From NCBI RefSeq assembly GCF_900105125.1, contig NZ_LT629750.1:2232001-2296000 (forward strand): a DNA stretch of 64,000 nucleotides, in the 5' to 3' direction. The stretch's first letter is position 1. Each line of letters begins with the position of its first letter. The DNA comes from Bradyrhizobium canariense (GTDB taxonomy: Bacteria > Pseudomonadota > Alphaproteobacteria > Rhizobiales > Xanthobacteraceae). The position numbers were made by a program, and so were the translations under genes. Shown here piece after piece: positions 23,906 through 32,582 of this stretch. A model generated the notes under the pieces. The model was given only the letters and a program-made list of their open reading frames with translations. It made no database searches and was not told the origin of the DNA.

Positions 23906-26806
23906 TCAAAGCGCCATCACCTCACGCCAGTATCGATACATGCCGCGGATCGCCGCCTCCGAAATCAGCGTGTCGGACGTACCGTTATTGCCTGGTTCGA
24001 GTTCGACCATATGTTCGCCATTCGGCACGGAAATCATGCCGTCCTGCACGAACTTGATCGCCTCGTTGTCTTCCAGACCAAGGAAGCCGGCAGGCCCCAT
24101 CAGATTACCTTGCCGCAGGCGATGACGCGTCATTTCCTCGTCGTCGCCTTCAAAGCCGAACATCGTCCATTTCATGATGAACTCATTCGGTCCGGTGGGC
24201 ACGATCTGGCGGATGCCGAGCGTATTCATCTCACGCTGGATGATCAGGTTCGGCCACAGCGTCATCATGGTCACGGACCATGGGCTGTTGAATTCGTCGA
24301 TAAAGTTCATGAAACGCGGGTCGGACAGCGACATCCCTTCCTTGTAGGCGCGCATTTCCTTCTTCGTGTCGGCGGCAATCTTGCTGGCGTCGGATTTCGC
24401 CGACGCCATCACGCCATGGCGTCCGGTTGCGTCGGCCAGCATCAGTGACTTGTTGCCGGCGACGAGCAGGCCGAACGTCACCAGAAATGTATGTAACAAA
24501 GTGGCGTGATACGGGTCCTTGAGATTCTCGTGATAAAGTTTCCAGTTGCCCGGCAGGCTATGGCGATAATGGCCGAGAACGCGCGGAATGCGGCCGTCGA
24601 AGGTCGCTTCGAATTCAGCGAGAATTTCGGGCCCGAGATAATCGGCGAGCGGTTCCATATCGTTGCAATAGGAGGCGAACACGACGCCGCGATGGGTGGT
24701 GACCGTCAGCCGCTTCAGCCCGTGTTCGGAGGTCTTGAAATCCGGCGGCATGCCGCCGGCGCCGTTGACGCCGCGCCTGAACGGCACGCCAGCCAGATTG
24801 CCCTTGAGATCGTAAGACCACTGGTGATAGGGGCAGACGAACTCTTTGGCGTTGCCATGCAGTTCGCGGCAGAACTCGGCGGCGCGATGCAGGCAGCGGT
24901 TTTCGAACACGTGGATCGTGCCGTCTTCGGCGCGCGACACTACAACCGGCGTCGGCCCGACATGCGAGCGAATGAAATCTCCGGGGTTGCGTACTTCGTC
25001 TTCCAGCGCGACAAAATTCCACGAGCGACCGTGAAAGATCCGCTCGACTTCGCGTTGATAGATGAATTCGTCGGTGTAGACCCAGTCAGGTATCCGCGTC
25101 AGCCCCTCCACGGGCCAGACATAGGTTTTGGCCCTGTCTTCCGATGAAACAGGCTCCAAGAGCTTCGCGTGCGCGTTCATGGAATCTCCCTTGTCTTCTT
25201 GATCGAGAACGACAGCAGCCGCAGCGGCTGGATCGAAAGGTGCAACACTTTCGAGTTCAGTTCTCGCCGCGCGAATGGCCTGCGGCGAGGAAAAGGCGAC
25301 CACCGATGTCAGCTTGCCCGATGCCAGATCGAACGTCCGATACACCGTGCCAGCGGCACCATCCTCGCCGGTGCGGGCGACTGAATGATGCGACGCCGCG
25401 ACGCCGAGGATCTGCACGTTGAGACCGAACTGATCCGTCCAGAACCAGGGCTGGACCGCCGCCTCCGTATCGGCCGGCGCGCCGGCCATCGAGCGTCCGG
25501 CCGCGGCACCCCGCTGTTCGGCATTGTGCCAGCTTTCAAGACGCCCGCGCCGGCCGTTGATCTCGGCGTGATGGAGCGCGCAATCGCCGGCCGCCCAGAT
25601 GCCGGGCACATTGGTGCGGCCTTCCGCATCGACGACAATTCCACCCAGCACATCGCAACCGCAGGCAGCGGCCAGCGCGGTGTCCGGTTCGAGCCCTATG
25701 CCAACGAGCGCGATGTCGGCGGCAACCGGTTCACCGGGGGTCTTGATGACAAGTTTTCCATCGATCCGTTCAATCGCATCGACCGACGTCGAAGTGCGAA
25801 CGATAACTCCATGCTTTTCTGCCAGCCGCCGAAATGCGCGGCCCAGCGGCGCGGGCATCACGCGCGCCATCAGTTCGGGTTCTCGCTCCAGCACTATTGC
25901 GGAAAGACCCAGCTGAGCTGCTACCGAGGCCAATTCCATGCCGATAAAACCACCGCCGATAATGGCGACCGTTTTTGCTTTGCGGATGACGTCGCCGATC
26001 GCAGCGGCATCCTCGAGCGTACGCAGATACATGACACCGGGCAAATCCGCGCCTGGAATGGTCAGGCGGCGGGGCTGGCCGCCGGTCGCGATCAGCAATG
26101 CGCTATAGGTGAGCATCCGTCCGTCGTCGAGCGTGGCGATACGCGCCCGTGCGTCGATGGTCGACACACGCCTACCCAGATGAGCGGTTACACGCAGCAC
26201 GTCCAGATCCGCGAAACGCAGGCACGCGCAATCATCCGCACCAGCCTGCCCAAGCAACACGCTTTTGGACAGAGGCGGCCGCTCGTAAGGAAGATGACGC
26301 TCGGCACCAACAAGATCGATCGCCCCCTCAAAGCCGGCCAATCGCATGGCGCGGATGGCCGCCGCCGCCGCCTGCCCGGCGCCCACGATGATAAACCGTT
26401 CGCCAGCGCGCGCATCTGTTGCAACACCGCCCGCTGTCGCGGCGGTCGTGCCAGGGAGTGCCACACCATCCGCGGCCAAGGTCGTTTGTGCTGCAGACGA
26501 ATCCAGATCGACAAAAACCGTGCCGTCTTCGACCTTCACCGCGTAGGTTTTGATGTCCTCCGTCAGCGGCGTGCAGAGCGCCTTGCCGGAGCGAATGTCG
26601 AACAGCCCCTGATGCAGCGGACATTCGATCTTGCCGTCTTCGACAAACCCATCGGCCAGGAAAGCCAGCGCATGGGTACAAATCCCGTGGGTCGCGTAAA
26701 CTTGTTCGCCAAGCTTATAGAGAGCGACAGGAACGCCCTCGATTTCAACGCCGGTCACGCCATCGGGGCGCAACAACTCCAGCGAAATGGCGGCGTGCCA
26801 TGTCAT
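23906..26806 (-). CDS. picB: Three-in-one Rieske ferredoxin, FAD ferredoxin reductase and Rieske oxygenase alpha subunit fusion
   Basis: A 966-residue frame with no stop across three modules that are usually separate proteins. Residues 1-105 are a Rieske ferredoxin (C43, H45, C62, H65 in CTH...CPLH). Residues about 135-542 are a BphA4-type reductase (VGAGQAAAAAIR, AIIGGGFIGMELASVAAQLG, GIWAAGDCALH). Residues 543-966 are an oxygenase alpha subunit with C96/H98/C116/H119 and iron ligands H225/H230 counted from its own internal ATG. That ATG, at 25180, has AAGGGAG five bases upstream, so a free 424-residue alpha subunit could also be made. The main start is ATG 26806 with GGGAG; GTG 26830 is less likely. 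Proposed role: 3-hydroxylation of 6-hydroxypicolinate to 3,6-dihydroxypicolinate using NADH and O2. Confidence 0.85.
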   Translation of the reverse strand: MTWHAAISLELLRPDGVTGVEIEGVPVALYKLGEQVYATHGICTHALAFLADGFVEDGKIECPLHQGLFDIRSGKALCTPLTEDIKTYAVKVEDGTVFVDLDSSAAQTTLAADGVALPGTTAATAGGVATDARAGERFIIVGAGQAAAAAIRAMRLAGFEGAIDLVGAERHLPYERPPLSKSVLLGQAGADDCACLRFADLDVLRVTAHLGRRVSTIDARARIATLDDGRMLTYSALLIATGGQPRRLTIPGADLPGVMYLRTLEDAAAIGDVIRKAKTVAIIGGGFIGMELASVAAQLGLSAIVLEREPELMARVMPAPLGRAFRRLAEKHGVIVRTSTSVDAIERIDGKLVIKTPGEPVAADIALVGIGLEPDTALAAACGCDVLGGIVVDAEGRTNVPGIWAAGDCALHHAEINGRRGRLESWHNAEQRGAAAGRSMAGAPADTEAAVQPWFWTDQFGLNVQILGVAASHHSVARTGEDGAAGTVYRTFDLASGKLTSVVAFSSPQAIRAARTELESVAPFDPAAAAAVVLDQEDKGDSMNAHAKLLEPVSSEDRAKTYVWPVEGLTRIPDWVYTDEFIYQREVERIFHGRSWNFVALEDEVRNPGDFIRSHVGPTPVVVSRAEDGTIHVFENRCLHRAAEFCRELHGNAKEFVCPYHQWSYDLKGNLAGVPFRRGVNGAGGMPPDFKTSEHGLKRLTVTTHRGVVFASYCNDMEPLADYLGPEILAEFEATFDGRIPRVLGHYRHSLPGNWKLYHENLKDPYHATLLHTFLVTFGLLVAGNKSLMLADATGRHGVMASAKSDASKIAADTKKEMRAYKEGMSLSDPRFMNFIDEFNSPWSVTMMTLWPNLIIQREMNTLGIRQIVPTGPNEFIMKWTMFGFEGDDEEMTRHRLRQGNLMGPAGFLGLEDNEAIKFVQDGMISVPNGEHMVELEPGNNGTSDTLISEAAIRGMYRYWREVMAL
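25174..25195 (-). promoter_or_regulatory. Internal ribosome binding site and ATG within the Rieske fusion
   Basis: On the minus strand AAGGGAG is followed after five bases by ATG (25180), exactly where the oxygenase alpha domain begins (MNAHAKLLEP). The spacing is ideal. It looks like the retained start signal of a once separate alpha-subunit gene, and would permit independent translation of the alpha subunit. Confidence 0.7.
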
Positions 26807-26833
26807 CATGTTCTCCCGTGCGAACTCCACAAT

Positions 26834-26858
26834 TTACTCAGTATAACACCCATTTATA
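26834..26858 (-). promoter_or_regulatory. Candidate PicR operator 1, upstream of the Rieske fusion gene
   Basis: ACTCAGTATA at 26836-26845 followed by an ACCC-ATTT segment. The 24-base stretch matches a site in the picR-picC gap at 17 of 24 positions and shares TCAGTATA with a third site before the importer operon. It sits about 30 bases before the start codon, where bound repressor would block transcription. The regulator assignment is inference. Confidence 0.55.
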
Positions 26859-27041
26859 AATTTCAAGATATGCGTCTCGGAATTAATTCCGAGAGAATAC
26901 ACGATTTATCGGCAGAAAAATTGGGTTCAGACGACAGACGCAATTCACAACAACGATGTATGCCACTTATTTTATGAAGGCTTCAGAATCCCGTGGAGGC
27001 GGTTGTGGACACGGAGATTGGCTTGAGGGCCGGAGCTGTCC

Positions 27042-27821
27042 TCAATGACCGCCCGCCTGCCGGTTCTTGTAGTGCCAGGGCAATGCGAGCCGCTCGACAA
27101 AATCGAGCGCGCCGATCAGCCCGACGCCAAGCACCGACAGAATGAAAATCGCAGCGAAGACGCGCGGCGTATCGAATGAGCCCTGCGCCGTCAAAATCGC
27201 AAAGCCCAGCCCCTTTTGCGACGAAACGAATTCACCGACGATGGCGCCAACCAGCGACAGCGATAGCGCCACCTTGAAGCCCGCGAACATGTGCGGCAGC
27301 GCGCAATACATCTTGATGCGCAGAAGCACTTTCAACCGCGATCCCCGCAACGCCTTCGCCAGATCGAGTTGATCCGGCGGCACCGAGCGAAGGCCGAGCG
27401 CGGTATCGATCACGATCGCGAAAATCGCGATCAGGGATGCAATGGCGATTTTCGGTTCGGCGCCGGTGCCGAACCAGATGATGAACAACGGCGCGATCGC
27501 GACCTTGGGGACACTATTCAGCGCGACGAACAGGGGAAAAAGTAACTGGTCGAGCAGCGGCCATTCGACGATCGCGACGGCGAACGCAACGCCGAGAACA
27601 ACCGCTACCGCAAATCCCAGCAAGGCGACACCGATCGTGAAGAAAGTCTGCTCCGCGAACCACATCGGCGCATCGGCGAGTTCGCGGGCAATCGCCGAGG
27701 GTGCCGGAAGAATAACCGGCTTGATCGCCCCCAGCCGCGCGGCAGCTTCCCAGATCAGCAGGAAGGCGACCGCGCCTAACAGCGGAATGCCAAAACGGAC
27801 CAAACGGTTTGTCGGCTGCAT
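27042..27821 (-). CDS. ABC transporter permease, SsuC/TauC-like, of the pic-associated importer
   Basis: A 259-residue permease with six hydrophobic segments and the EAA loop ALRGSRLKVLLRIKMYCALPHMFAGFKVALSLSLVGAIVGEFVSSQKGLGFAI. Its gene is last in a minus-strand SBP-ATPase-permease operon lying inside the pic cluster, and 97 bases follow the ATPase gene. Likely to import picolinate or a related pyridine carboxylate; this is inference from position. Confidence 0.9.
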   Translation of the reverse strand: MQPTNRLVRFGIPLLGAVAFLLIWEAAARLGAIKPVILPAPSAIARELADAPMWFAEQTFFTIGVALLGFAVAVVLGVAFAVAIVEWPLLDQLLFPLFVALNSVPKVAIAPLFIIWFGTGAEPKIAIASLIAIFAIVIDTALGLRSVPPDQLDLAKALRGSRLKVLLRIKMYCALPHMFAGFKVALSLSLVGAIVGEFVSSQKGLGFAILTAQGSFDTPRVFAAIFILSVLGVGLIGALDFVERLALPWHYKNRQAGGH

Positions 27822-27918
27822 ATGAACTCCTCGCCGCGAAGACGGCGGCTGCTGCTACGGATGCGTGACGCTTCGGCCGGAATGCAGGATGACCTTTCGA
27901 CAGATATTTCCGGCCGCG

Positions 27919-28746
27919 TCAGTCGTGGATCAGGCCCATTTTCTCGAATAAGCCGCGAATGTGCTGGGTGTAGCGGATGAAATCCGGTGTATCGCGCACC
28001 GCGAGCTTGCGGTCGTCGGGGAGATCGACGTGAATGTCCTCGGCAATCTTGCCGGGGCGCGCACTGAAAACGACGATGCGCGTTGACAGAAATACGGCTT
28101 CGGAAATCGAATGCGTCACGAAGCCGACCGTCATGCGTTGTTGCTGCCAGAGGTGGTGCAGGTCGACGTTCAACTGATCCCGCGTCAGTGCGTCGAGCGC
28201 ACCAAACGGCTCGTCCATCAGCAAAAGACGAGGCTTCAGCAGCAGCGAACGGCAAATCGCGGCGCGCTGCCGCATCCCGCCCGACAACGCACTGGGATAG
28301 ACATCGGTGAAATCCTTCAATCCGACCATGTTCAATAATTCGCGGGCACGCGGCTCATATGTTTTCTTGTCGTAACCGCCGAAATCAGCCGGCAGCAACG
28401 CGTTTTCCAGGATTGAGAACCAATCCAGCAAGGCGTCGCGCTGGAACGCGATGCCAAGCTTTTCCGGCGGCCCATTGATCGGTGCGCCGTCGAGCAGCAA
28501 CGATCCGCCGGTCGGGCGTTCCAGTCCGGCAAGGCAACGCAGAAACGTGCTTTTGCCACAGCCGCTCGGGCCGAGAAGGCTGACAAATTCGCCTTCGGCA
28601 ATATCGAGGGTGATGTTTTCGAGTGCAAGCAAGCCGTTTGCGTCGCCATAACGCTTCTGCACGCCTTGCGCGGAGATCATCGCGCGCGGCGCCACGGCAC
28701 GGGGAACATAAGAGAATGCCGATACCCGCTGCTCACTCGCCGCCAT
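27919..28746 (-). CDS. ABC transporter ATPase, SsuB/TauB-like, of the pic-associated importer
   Basis: A 275-residue ATPase: Walker A GPSGCGKST, Q-loop IAFQRDALLDWFSILENALLP, signature LSGGMRQRAAICRSL, Walker B LLMDEPFGALDALTRDQLN, and switch FVTHSISEAVFLSTRIVVFSARPGKI. Start ATG 28746, with GGAG seven bases upstream, overlaps the binding-protein gene end by 14 bases. Second gene of the importer operon. Confidence 0.92.
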   Translation of the reverse strand: MAASEQRVSAFSYVPRAVAPRAMISAQGVQKRYGDANGLLALENITLDIAEGEFVSLLGPSGCGKSTFLRCLAGLERPTGGSLLLDGAPINGPPEKLGIAFQRDALLDWFSILENALLPADFGGYDKKTYEPRARELLNMVGLKDFTDVYPSALSGGMRQRAAICRSLLLKPRLLLMDEPFGALDALTRDQLNVDLHHLWQQQRMTVGFVTHSISEAVFLSTRIVVFSARPGKIAEDIHVDLPDDRKLAVRDTPDFIRYTQHIRGLFEKMGLIHD

Positions 28747-29764
28747 TGGCGATCTCCTTGACCAGCGCCACGTCGATAAAATTGTTGGTGTAATAAGCGC
28801 CGGGCGCATCGGCATGGTCGATCAGCTTGCCCTGCTGCAGGGTGTCCAGCGCCTTGGCCCAATCGGCGTCCGCCATAATGCCCATGGGCTTGCCGGCGGT
28901 TGCGGGCGTCGAAACCAGGCCGCGCAGAATTTCAATCTGCTCGCGCAGCACGTCGGCGTTCAACTTTGCCTGTGGACGCGCATCGATGATGGCCTGAGCG
29001 CCTTCGGCCTCGTGACCATCCAGAATGTACTGCCAGGCACCGGCGACGACACTTGCGAACTTACGAATCTGATCGCCTTTTGCGGCGATCGTCGCCTCGG
29101 TCGCGAACAGACCGAAGCTCGGAAACTCCAGGCCATAATCGGAGAACCGGATTGTCTTGGTCGGGCGCTGACGATCAAAGATCGGCTGCATGAAAGGCGC
29201 CGACGAAAACGCGCCGTCGACCCTGCCGGACATATAGAGGCTGCCCTTGTTGGCGGCGTCGACATTGGTCAATTCCACCTCGCTGCGCGTCAGGCCGCCC
29301 GCGGCGATAAAACGATCCAAAAACGGAGTTTCGAGCGAACCGGCTGTGAAGGTAAGTTTCTTGCCCCGCAAATCCTTCGGCGTGTTGATGCCGGTGTCCT
29401 TGCCGACCATCAGGCCGATATCGTTCTGACGAATGAAGTCCGCGACCGCTTTGACCGGCAAGCCCTTGGCGCGGGCAATTGCCATGGTGGCGAGCGACGC
29501 GTGGCCGAGATCGTAGTCGCCGTTGCCAACGATCTGCACGGTCGAAACCGAGCCATTGCCGTCTTCGAGCTGGACGTCGAGCCCCTGTTTGGCGAACCAG
29601 CCCTTTTTCATGGCGAGATGAAATGGCGCTTGATCGCCCCAAGGGGTCCAGTCCAGGCGGACGCGCAGCGTCTCTGCTGCATTGGCGAAAGTTGAAATCA
29701 TCGCAGCGACTGCCGTCACTACACCGCAGACAAATATGGCGCTTGCTCGCACGAAGGCCTCCAT
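28733..29764 (-). CDS. NMT1/THI5-like substrate-binding protein of the pic-associated importer
   Basis: A 343-residue protein with a Sec signal (SAIFVCGVVTAVAAMISTFANAAE, cleavage after ANA). The mature domain starts TLRVRLDWTPWGDQAPFHLAMKKGWFAKQGLDVQLEDGNG, the NMT1/THI5 pattern used for pyrimidine precursors and other heteroaromatic or aromatic ligands. It includes GHASLATMAIARAKGLPVKAVADFI and LRGKKLTFTAGSLETPFLDRFI. It is first in its operon, and a TCAGTATA element lies about 65 bases upstream. A pyridine carboxylate ligand is plausible. Confidence 0.9.
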   Translation of the reverse strand: MEAFVRASAIFVCGVVTAVAAMISTFANAAETLRVRLDWTPWGDQAPFHLAMKKGWFAKQGLDVQLEDGNGSVSTVQIVGNGDYDLGHASLATMAIARAKGLPVKAVADFIRQNDIGLMVGKDTGINTPKDLRGKKLTFTAGSLETPFLDRFIAAGGLTRSEVELTNVDAANKGSLYMSGRVDGAFSSAPFMQPIFDRQRPTKTIRFSDYGLEFPSFGLFATEATIAAKGDQIRKFASVVAGAWQYILDGHEAEGAQAIIDARPQAKLNADVLREQIEILRGLVSTPATAGKPMGIMADADWAKALDTLQQGKLIDHADAPGAYYTNNFIDVALVKEIANGGE

Positions 29765-29815
29765 CGGTGAAATAATCCGGCGTAGACTACCTTTCTATTT
29801 TGGAGGATTTCAATA

Positions 29816-29837
29816 GAAAAGAGAGCTATACTGATTA
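29816..29837 (-). promoter_or_regulatory. Candidate PicR operator 3, upstream of the importer operon
   Basis: TATACTGA on the plus strand at 29827-29834, which reads TCAGTATA on the strand of the importer operon, followed by a CTCTTTT stretch similar to the other two sites. It is about 65 bases before the binding-protein ATG. Confidence 0.45.
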
Positions 29838-29982
29838 ATTATCGCGCAAACGTCGAAAATTCGATGAGCACATGGCTGCGATTTATGCGGATCTCCGCCT
29901 AAACTGTCCCGAGGCTTTTGTGGAAAACGGAGACGCGCCAACACCGGCGCGCGCTGGTTCCAGCAGCTCAAGCAGAAGGAAA

Positions 29983-30002
29983 CCGGCCGACTAAACGGCC
30001 GG
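29983..30002 (-). terminator. Hairpin after the MarR-type regulator gene
   Basis: CCGGCCG (29983-29989) and CGGCCGG (29996-30002) form a perfect seven-base-pair stem with a six-base loop, 16 bases after the stop of the minus-strand regulator gene. On that strand it is followed by a weak pyrimidine run (TTTCCTTC), so intrinsic termination is likely but not strong. Confidence 0.5.
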
Positions 30003-30018
30003 CATGACAGATGTCCGA

Positions 30019-30579
30019 TCAGCCGCTCGAGTCGTCCCGCGCGTGCGGCTTTTTTCTCGGGCGGCGCTCGACGTCGAACCCGGATTCCGAGGGAACAGAT
30101 TGACTGTTTCCATCGATCAACTGGGTCAACACAGCCAGAAACGCCGGACGGAATGGCGGCGCCAGGGGGGCCAGGATTCGCTCCTGCGCGCGCATCATGC
30201 CGGCCCTGCCCTGCTCCAGGATCGCTTCGCCCGCAGGCGTGAGAAAGGCTATTTTAGAGCGCTTATCATTCACACTGCGCTCTCGGCGCACCAGGCCTCT
30301 TTCCGAAAGCCGCTCAAGTACATCGGCCACATTGGTGCGGTCGATCCCGACCTCGCGGCCGAGACTGACCTGGTCGCTACCCGGAAAACAATGCAGGGCC
30401 GTCAGAAGGCCGTACTGGACCGGCGTGATGCCGAACTCCCGGCACTCCTCCACGAAAATGGCGGAATGAATTTGGTGGAGACGGCGGATCAGATACCCCA
30501 CTCGAGACTGCAACGGCAGCTGCCTGTGCCAGTCTGCGTCGTCCGTCCGCGCCTGCACCAGCTCCTCGATTTCGCTCAT
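30019..30579 (-). CDS. picR: MarR family transcriptional regulator, proposed PicR
   Basis: A 186-residue MarR protein with helical ends and a central winged helix (GITPVQYGLLTALHCFPGSDQVSLGREVGIDRTNVADVLERLSERGLVRRERSVNDKRSKIAFLTPAGEAIL, about residues 47-117). The DxRS/DKRSK wing is conserved. It is divergent from the picC gene. Start ATG 30579 is taken; an in-frame TTG at 30606 is an alternative. The C-terminal tail of about 40 residues (VERRPRKKPHARDD) is basic and extra. A repressor of the pic genes is the natural reading, by analogy with the MarR-type PicR of known pic loci. Confidence 0.82.
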   Translation of the reverse strand: MSEIEELVQARTDDADWHRQLPLQSRVGYLIRRLHQIHSAIFVEECREFGITPVQYGLLTALHCFPGSDQVSLGREVGIDRTNVADVLERLSERGLVRRERSVNDKRSKIAFLTPAGEAILEQGRAGMMRAQERILAPLAPPFRPAFLAVLTQLIDGNSQSVPSESGFDVERRPRKKPHARDDSSG

Positions 30580-30673
30580 CGCGTATCTATAAAACGAACC
30601 GGCCAAGCCCTCAACCTTTCCTCTTAAAAATCAGTACAGCCCTGATTGACGCGAAACCTAAACAAATTTATAA

Positions 30674-30697
30674 ACTCAGTATACATCCTATTTTGAG
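30674..30697 (+). promoter_or_regulatory. Candidate PicR operator 2, in the picR-picC divergent gap
   Basis: ACTCAGTATA at 30674-30683, followed by CATCCTATTTTGAG. It shares ten consecutive bases and the downstream CC-ATTT spacing with the site before the Rieske gene. Its place between divergent picR and picC would let one bound repressor control both directions. Confidence 0.55.
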
Positions 30698-30804
30698 ACA
30701 TCGTCCATCGGAAACCAACTCGCTTCACAGCAGGCAGATGAAACGGTCGCTGTTCTGTTCGAGGCCAACCGACATCTGACCACCGCGCATATGGAGCATA
30801 AACA

Positions 30805-31776
30805 TTGGCCGATCGTATTCGAAAGATAGCGCTTGAAGAACATTTCATGGCGCCGGGCTTCCAGAACTATTCGAAAGCGTTCACGCAATTGATGGGCAAT
30901 ACCGCACAGTCGGAATTGTCCGCGAAGCTGGACGATTTTCACGAGATCCGCATTGCGGATATGGACCGCGCCGGCATCGATATATCCGTGCTCTCGCCGA
31001 CCGGCCCGAGCGTGCAAGGCGAGACTGACGCGGCGCAGGCCGCAAGCCGGGCCATCAAGGCCAATGACTATCTCGCAGGCCAGATTGCGCGCAATCCCAG
31101 GCGGCTTGCGGGATTCGCTACGTTGGCCATGCACGATCCGAAGGTGGCGGCGCGCGAACTTGAACGTGCGGTCAAAACGCTCGGATTCAAGGGCGCGCTG
31201 GTGAATGGCCATACGCACGGCACCTATTATGATCTCCCCACTTATGATGCCTTTTGGGAAGTGATGCAGGACCTCGACGTCCCGTTCTATCTCCATCCGA
31301 TCGATCATTTTCAGGTTCCCCTCGCCTATGCCGATCGTCCGGAATTGACCGGCGCAGTCTGGGGCTGGGGCGTGGAGACGGCATCGCATGCCCTGCGTCT
31401 GTTGTTCAGCGGCGTGTTCGACCGTTTTCCCAGACTCAAGATTATCCTCGGTCATATGGGCGAAGGATTGCCGATGCTGCTGTGGCGGTTCGACAGCCGC
31501 TTCGCCGTCTATTCACAGGGGGTGACGTTGCAGCTGCGGCCTTCCGAATATTTCGGCCGCAATATCATCATCACGACATCAGGAGTTTGCTCACACGCGG
31601 CACTCTCCTGCTCCCTCGCCGAAATGGGTGAACAGGCCGTGATGTTCTCGGTCGATTATCCCTACGAATCCAGCACGATCGCAGCAGACTTCATCGAAAC
31701 CGCGCCGCTTTCCGACGCGGTTCGGCAACTCGTTTGCTTCGGCAACGCCGCGCGCCTGCTGAAGATCAGCCACTGA
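30805..31776 (+). CDS. picC: Amidohydrolase-family decarboxylase, proposed 3,6-dihydroxypicolinate decarboxylase PicC
   Basis: A 323-residue amidohydrolase_2 (ACMSD family) enzyme, close in pattern to gamma-resorcylate decarboxylase. Metal ligands are visible: E11 and H13 in ALEEHF, the histidine in FYLHPID, and the aspartate in FSVDYPYES, plus ILGHMGEGLPMLLWR. The start must be the TTG at 30805 (GGAG eight bases upstream), because the next ATG, at 30847, would delete the EEHF metal motif. In the pic pathway it would convert 3,6-dihydroxypicolinate to 2,5-dihydroxypyridine. The maleate isomerase gene follows after 14 bases. Confidence 0.85.
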   Translation: MADRIRKIALEEHFMAPGFQNYSKAFTQLMGNTAQSELSAKLDDFHEIRIADMDRAGIDISVLSPTGPSVQGETDAAQAASRAIKANDYLAGQIARNPRRLAGFATLAMHDPKVAARELERAVKTLGFKGALVNGHTHGTYYDLPTYDAFWEVMQDLDVPFYLHPIDHFQVPLAYADRPELTGAVWGWGVETASHALRLLFSGVFDRFPRLKIILGHMGEGLPMLLWRFDSRFAVYSQGVTLQLRPSEYFGRNIIITTSGVCSHAALSCSLAEMGEQAVMFSVDYPYESSTIAADFIETAPLSDAVRQLVCFGNAARLLKISH

Positions 31777-31790
31777 TCGCGAGAGAGACG

Positions 31791-32543
31791 ATGCCAAAAT
31801 TATATCGTATCGGACAGATCGTCCCGAGCTCCAACACAACGATGGAAACGGAAATTCCGGCGATGCTGACAGCACGTCAGTCGATCCGGCCGGAGCGCTT
31901 CACCTTCCATTCAAGCCGCATGCGCATGAAAACGGTGAAGAAGGATGAATTGGCGGCGATGGACGCCGAGTCCGACCGCTGCGCGCTGGAGCTCAGCGAT
32001 GCGCACGTCGATGTACTCGGCTACGCCTGCCTGGTTGCCATCATGTCGATGGGACACGGCTACCATCGCGCTTCCGAGGCCCGTCTGCGGGAGCGCACCA
32101 AAGACAATGGCGCCGATGCACCGGTCGTTACCAGCGCCGGCGCGCTGGTCGATGCTCTCAAGGTGATCGGCGCGAAGCGGGTCTGCCTGGTTGCGCCTTA
32201 CATGAAGCCGTTGACGGAGATGGTCATCGATTACATCCGGAACGAGGGGTATGACGTGGCGGAGTGGCGTGCGCTGGAAATTTCCGACAATCTCGAAGTC
32301 GGCCGGCATGATCCATCGCGGCTTCCGGCCATCGTCACCGGGATGAATACAGGCAATGCGGACGCCATCGTATTATCAGCCTGCGTGCAGATGCCTTCGC
32401 TGGAGGCCGTGCCGAAGGTCGAGGCGATGACGGGCAAGCCCGTCGTCACCGCGGCAATCGCTACCACCTACGCCATGCTGAAAGCGTTGAAACTCGATCC
32501 GGTCGTGCCGGGCGCGGGCGCGCTGTTGTCCGGCGCTTACTGA
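31791..32543 (+). CDS. picG: Maleate cis-trans isomerase (Asp/Glu racemase superfamily)
   Basis: A 250-residue protein with the two catalytic cysteines of maleate isomerase at C80 (LGYACLVAIMSMG) and C198 (VLSACVQMPSL) and the N-terminal RIGQIVPSSNTTMETEIPAML signature. It converts maleate to fumarate, the last step of the 2,5-dihydroxypyridine route (equivalent to NicE). The start is ATG 31791 after GAGAGAGACG, not the upstream in-frame codon at 31734. It sits between picC and picE on the plus strand. Confidence 0.9.
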   Translation: MPKLYRIGQIVPSSNTTMETEIPAMLTARQSIRPERFTFHSSRMRMKTVKKDELAAMDAESDRCALELSDAHVDVLGYACLVAIMSMGHGYHRASEARLRERTKDNGADAPVVTSAGALVDALKVIGAKRVCLVAPYMKPLTEMVIDYIRNEGYDVAEWRALEISDNLEVGRHDPSRLPAIVTGMNTGNADAIVLSACVQMPSLEAVPKVEAMTGKPVVTAAIATTYAMLKALKLDPVVPGAGALLSGAY

Positions 32544-32582
32544 GCTCACCCGACCCCACTGTCCATGCGTACGGAGACCGCG

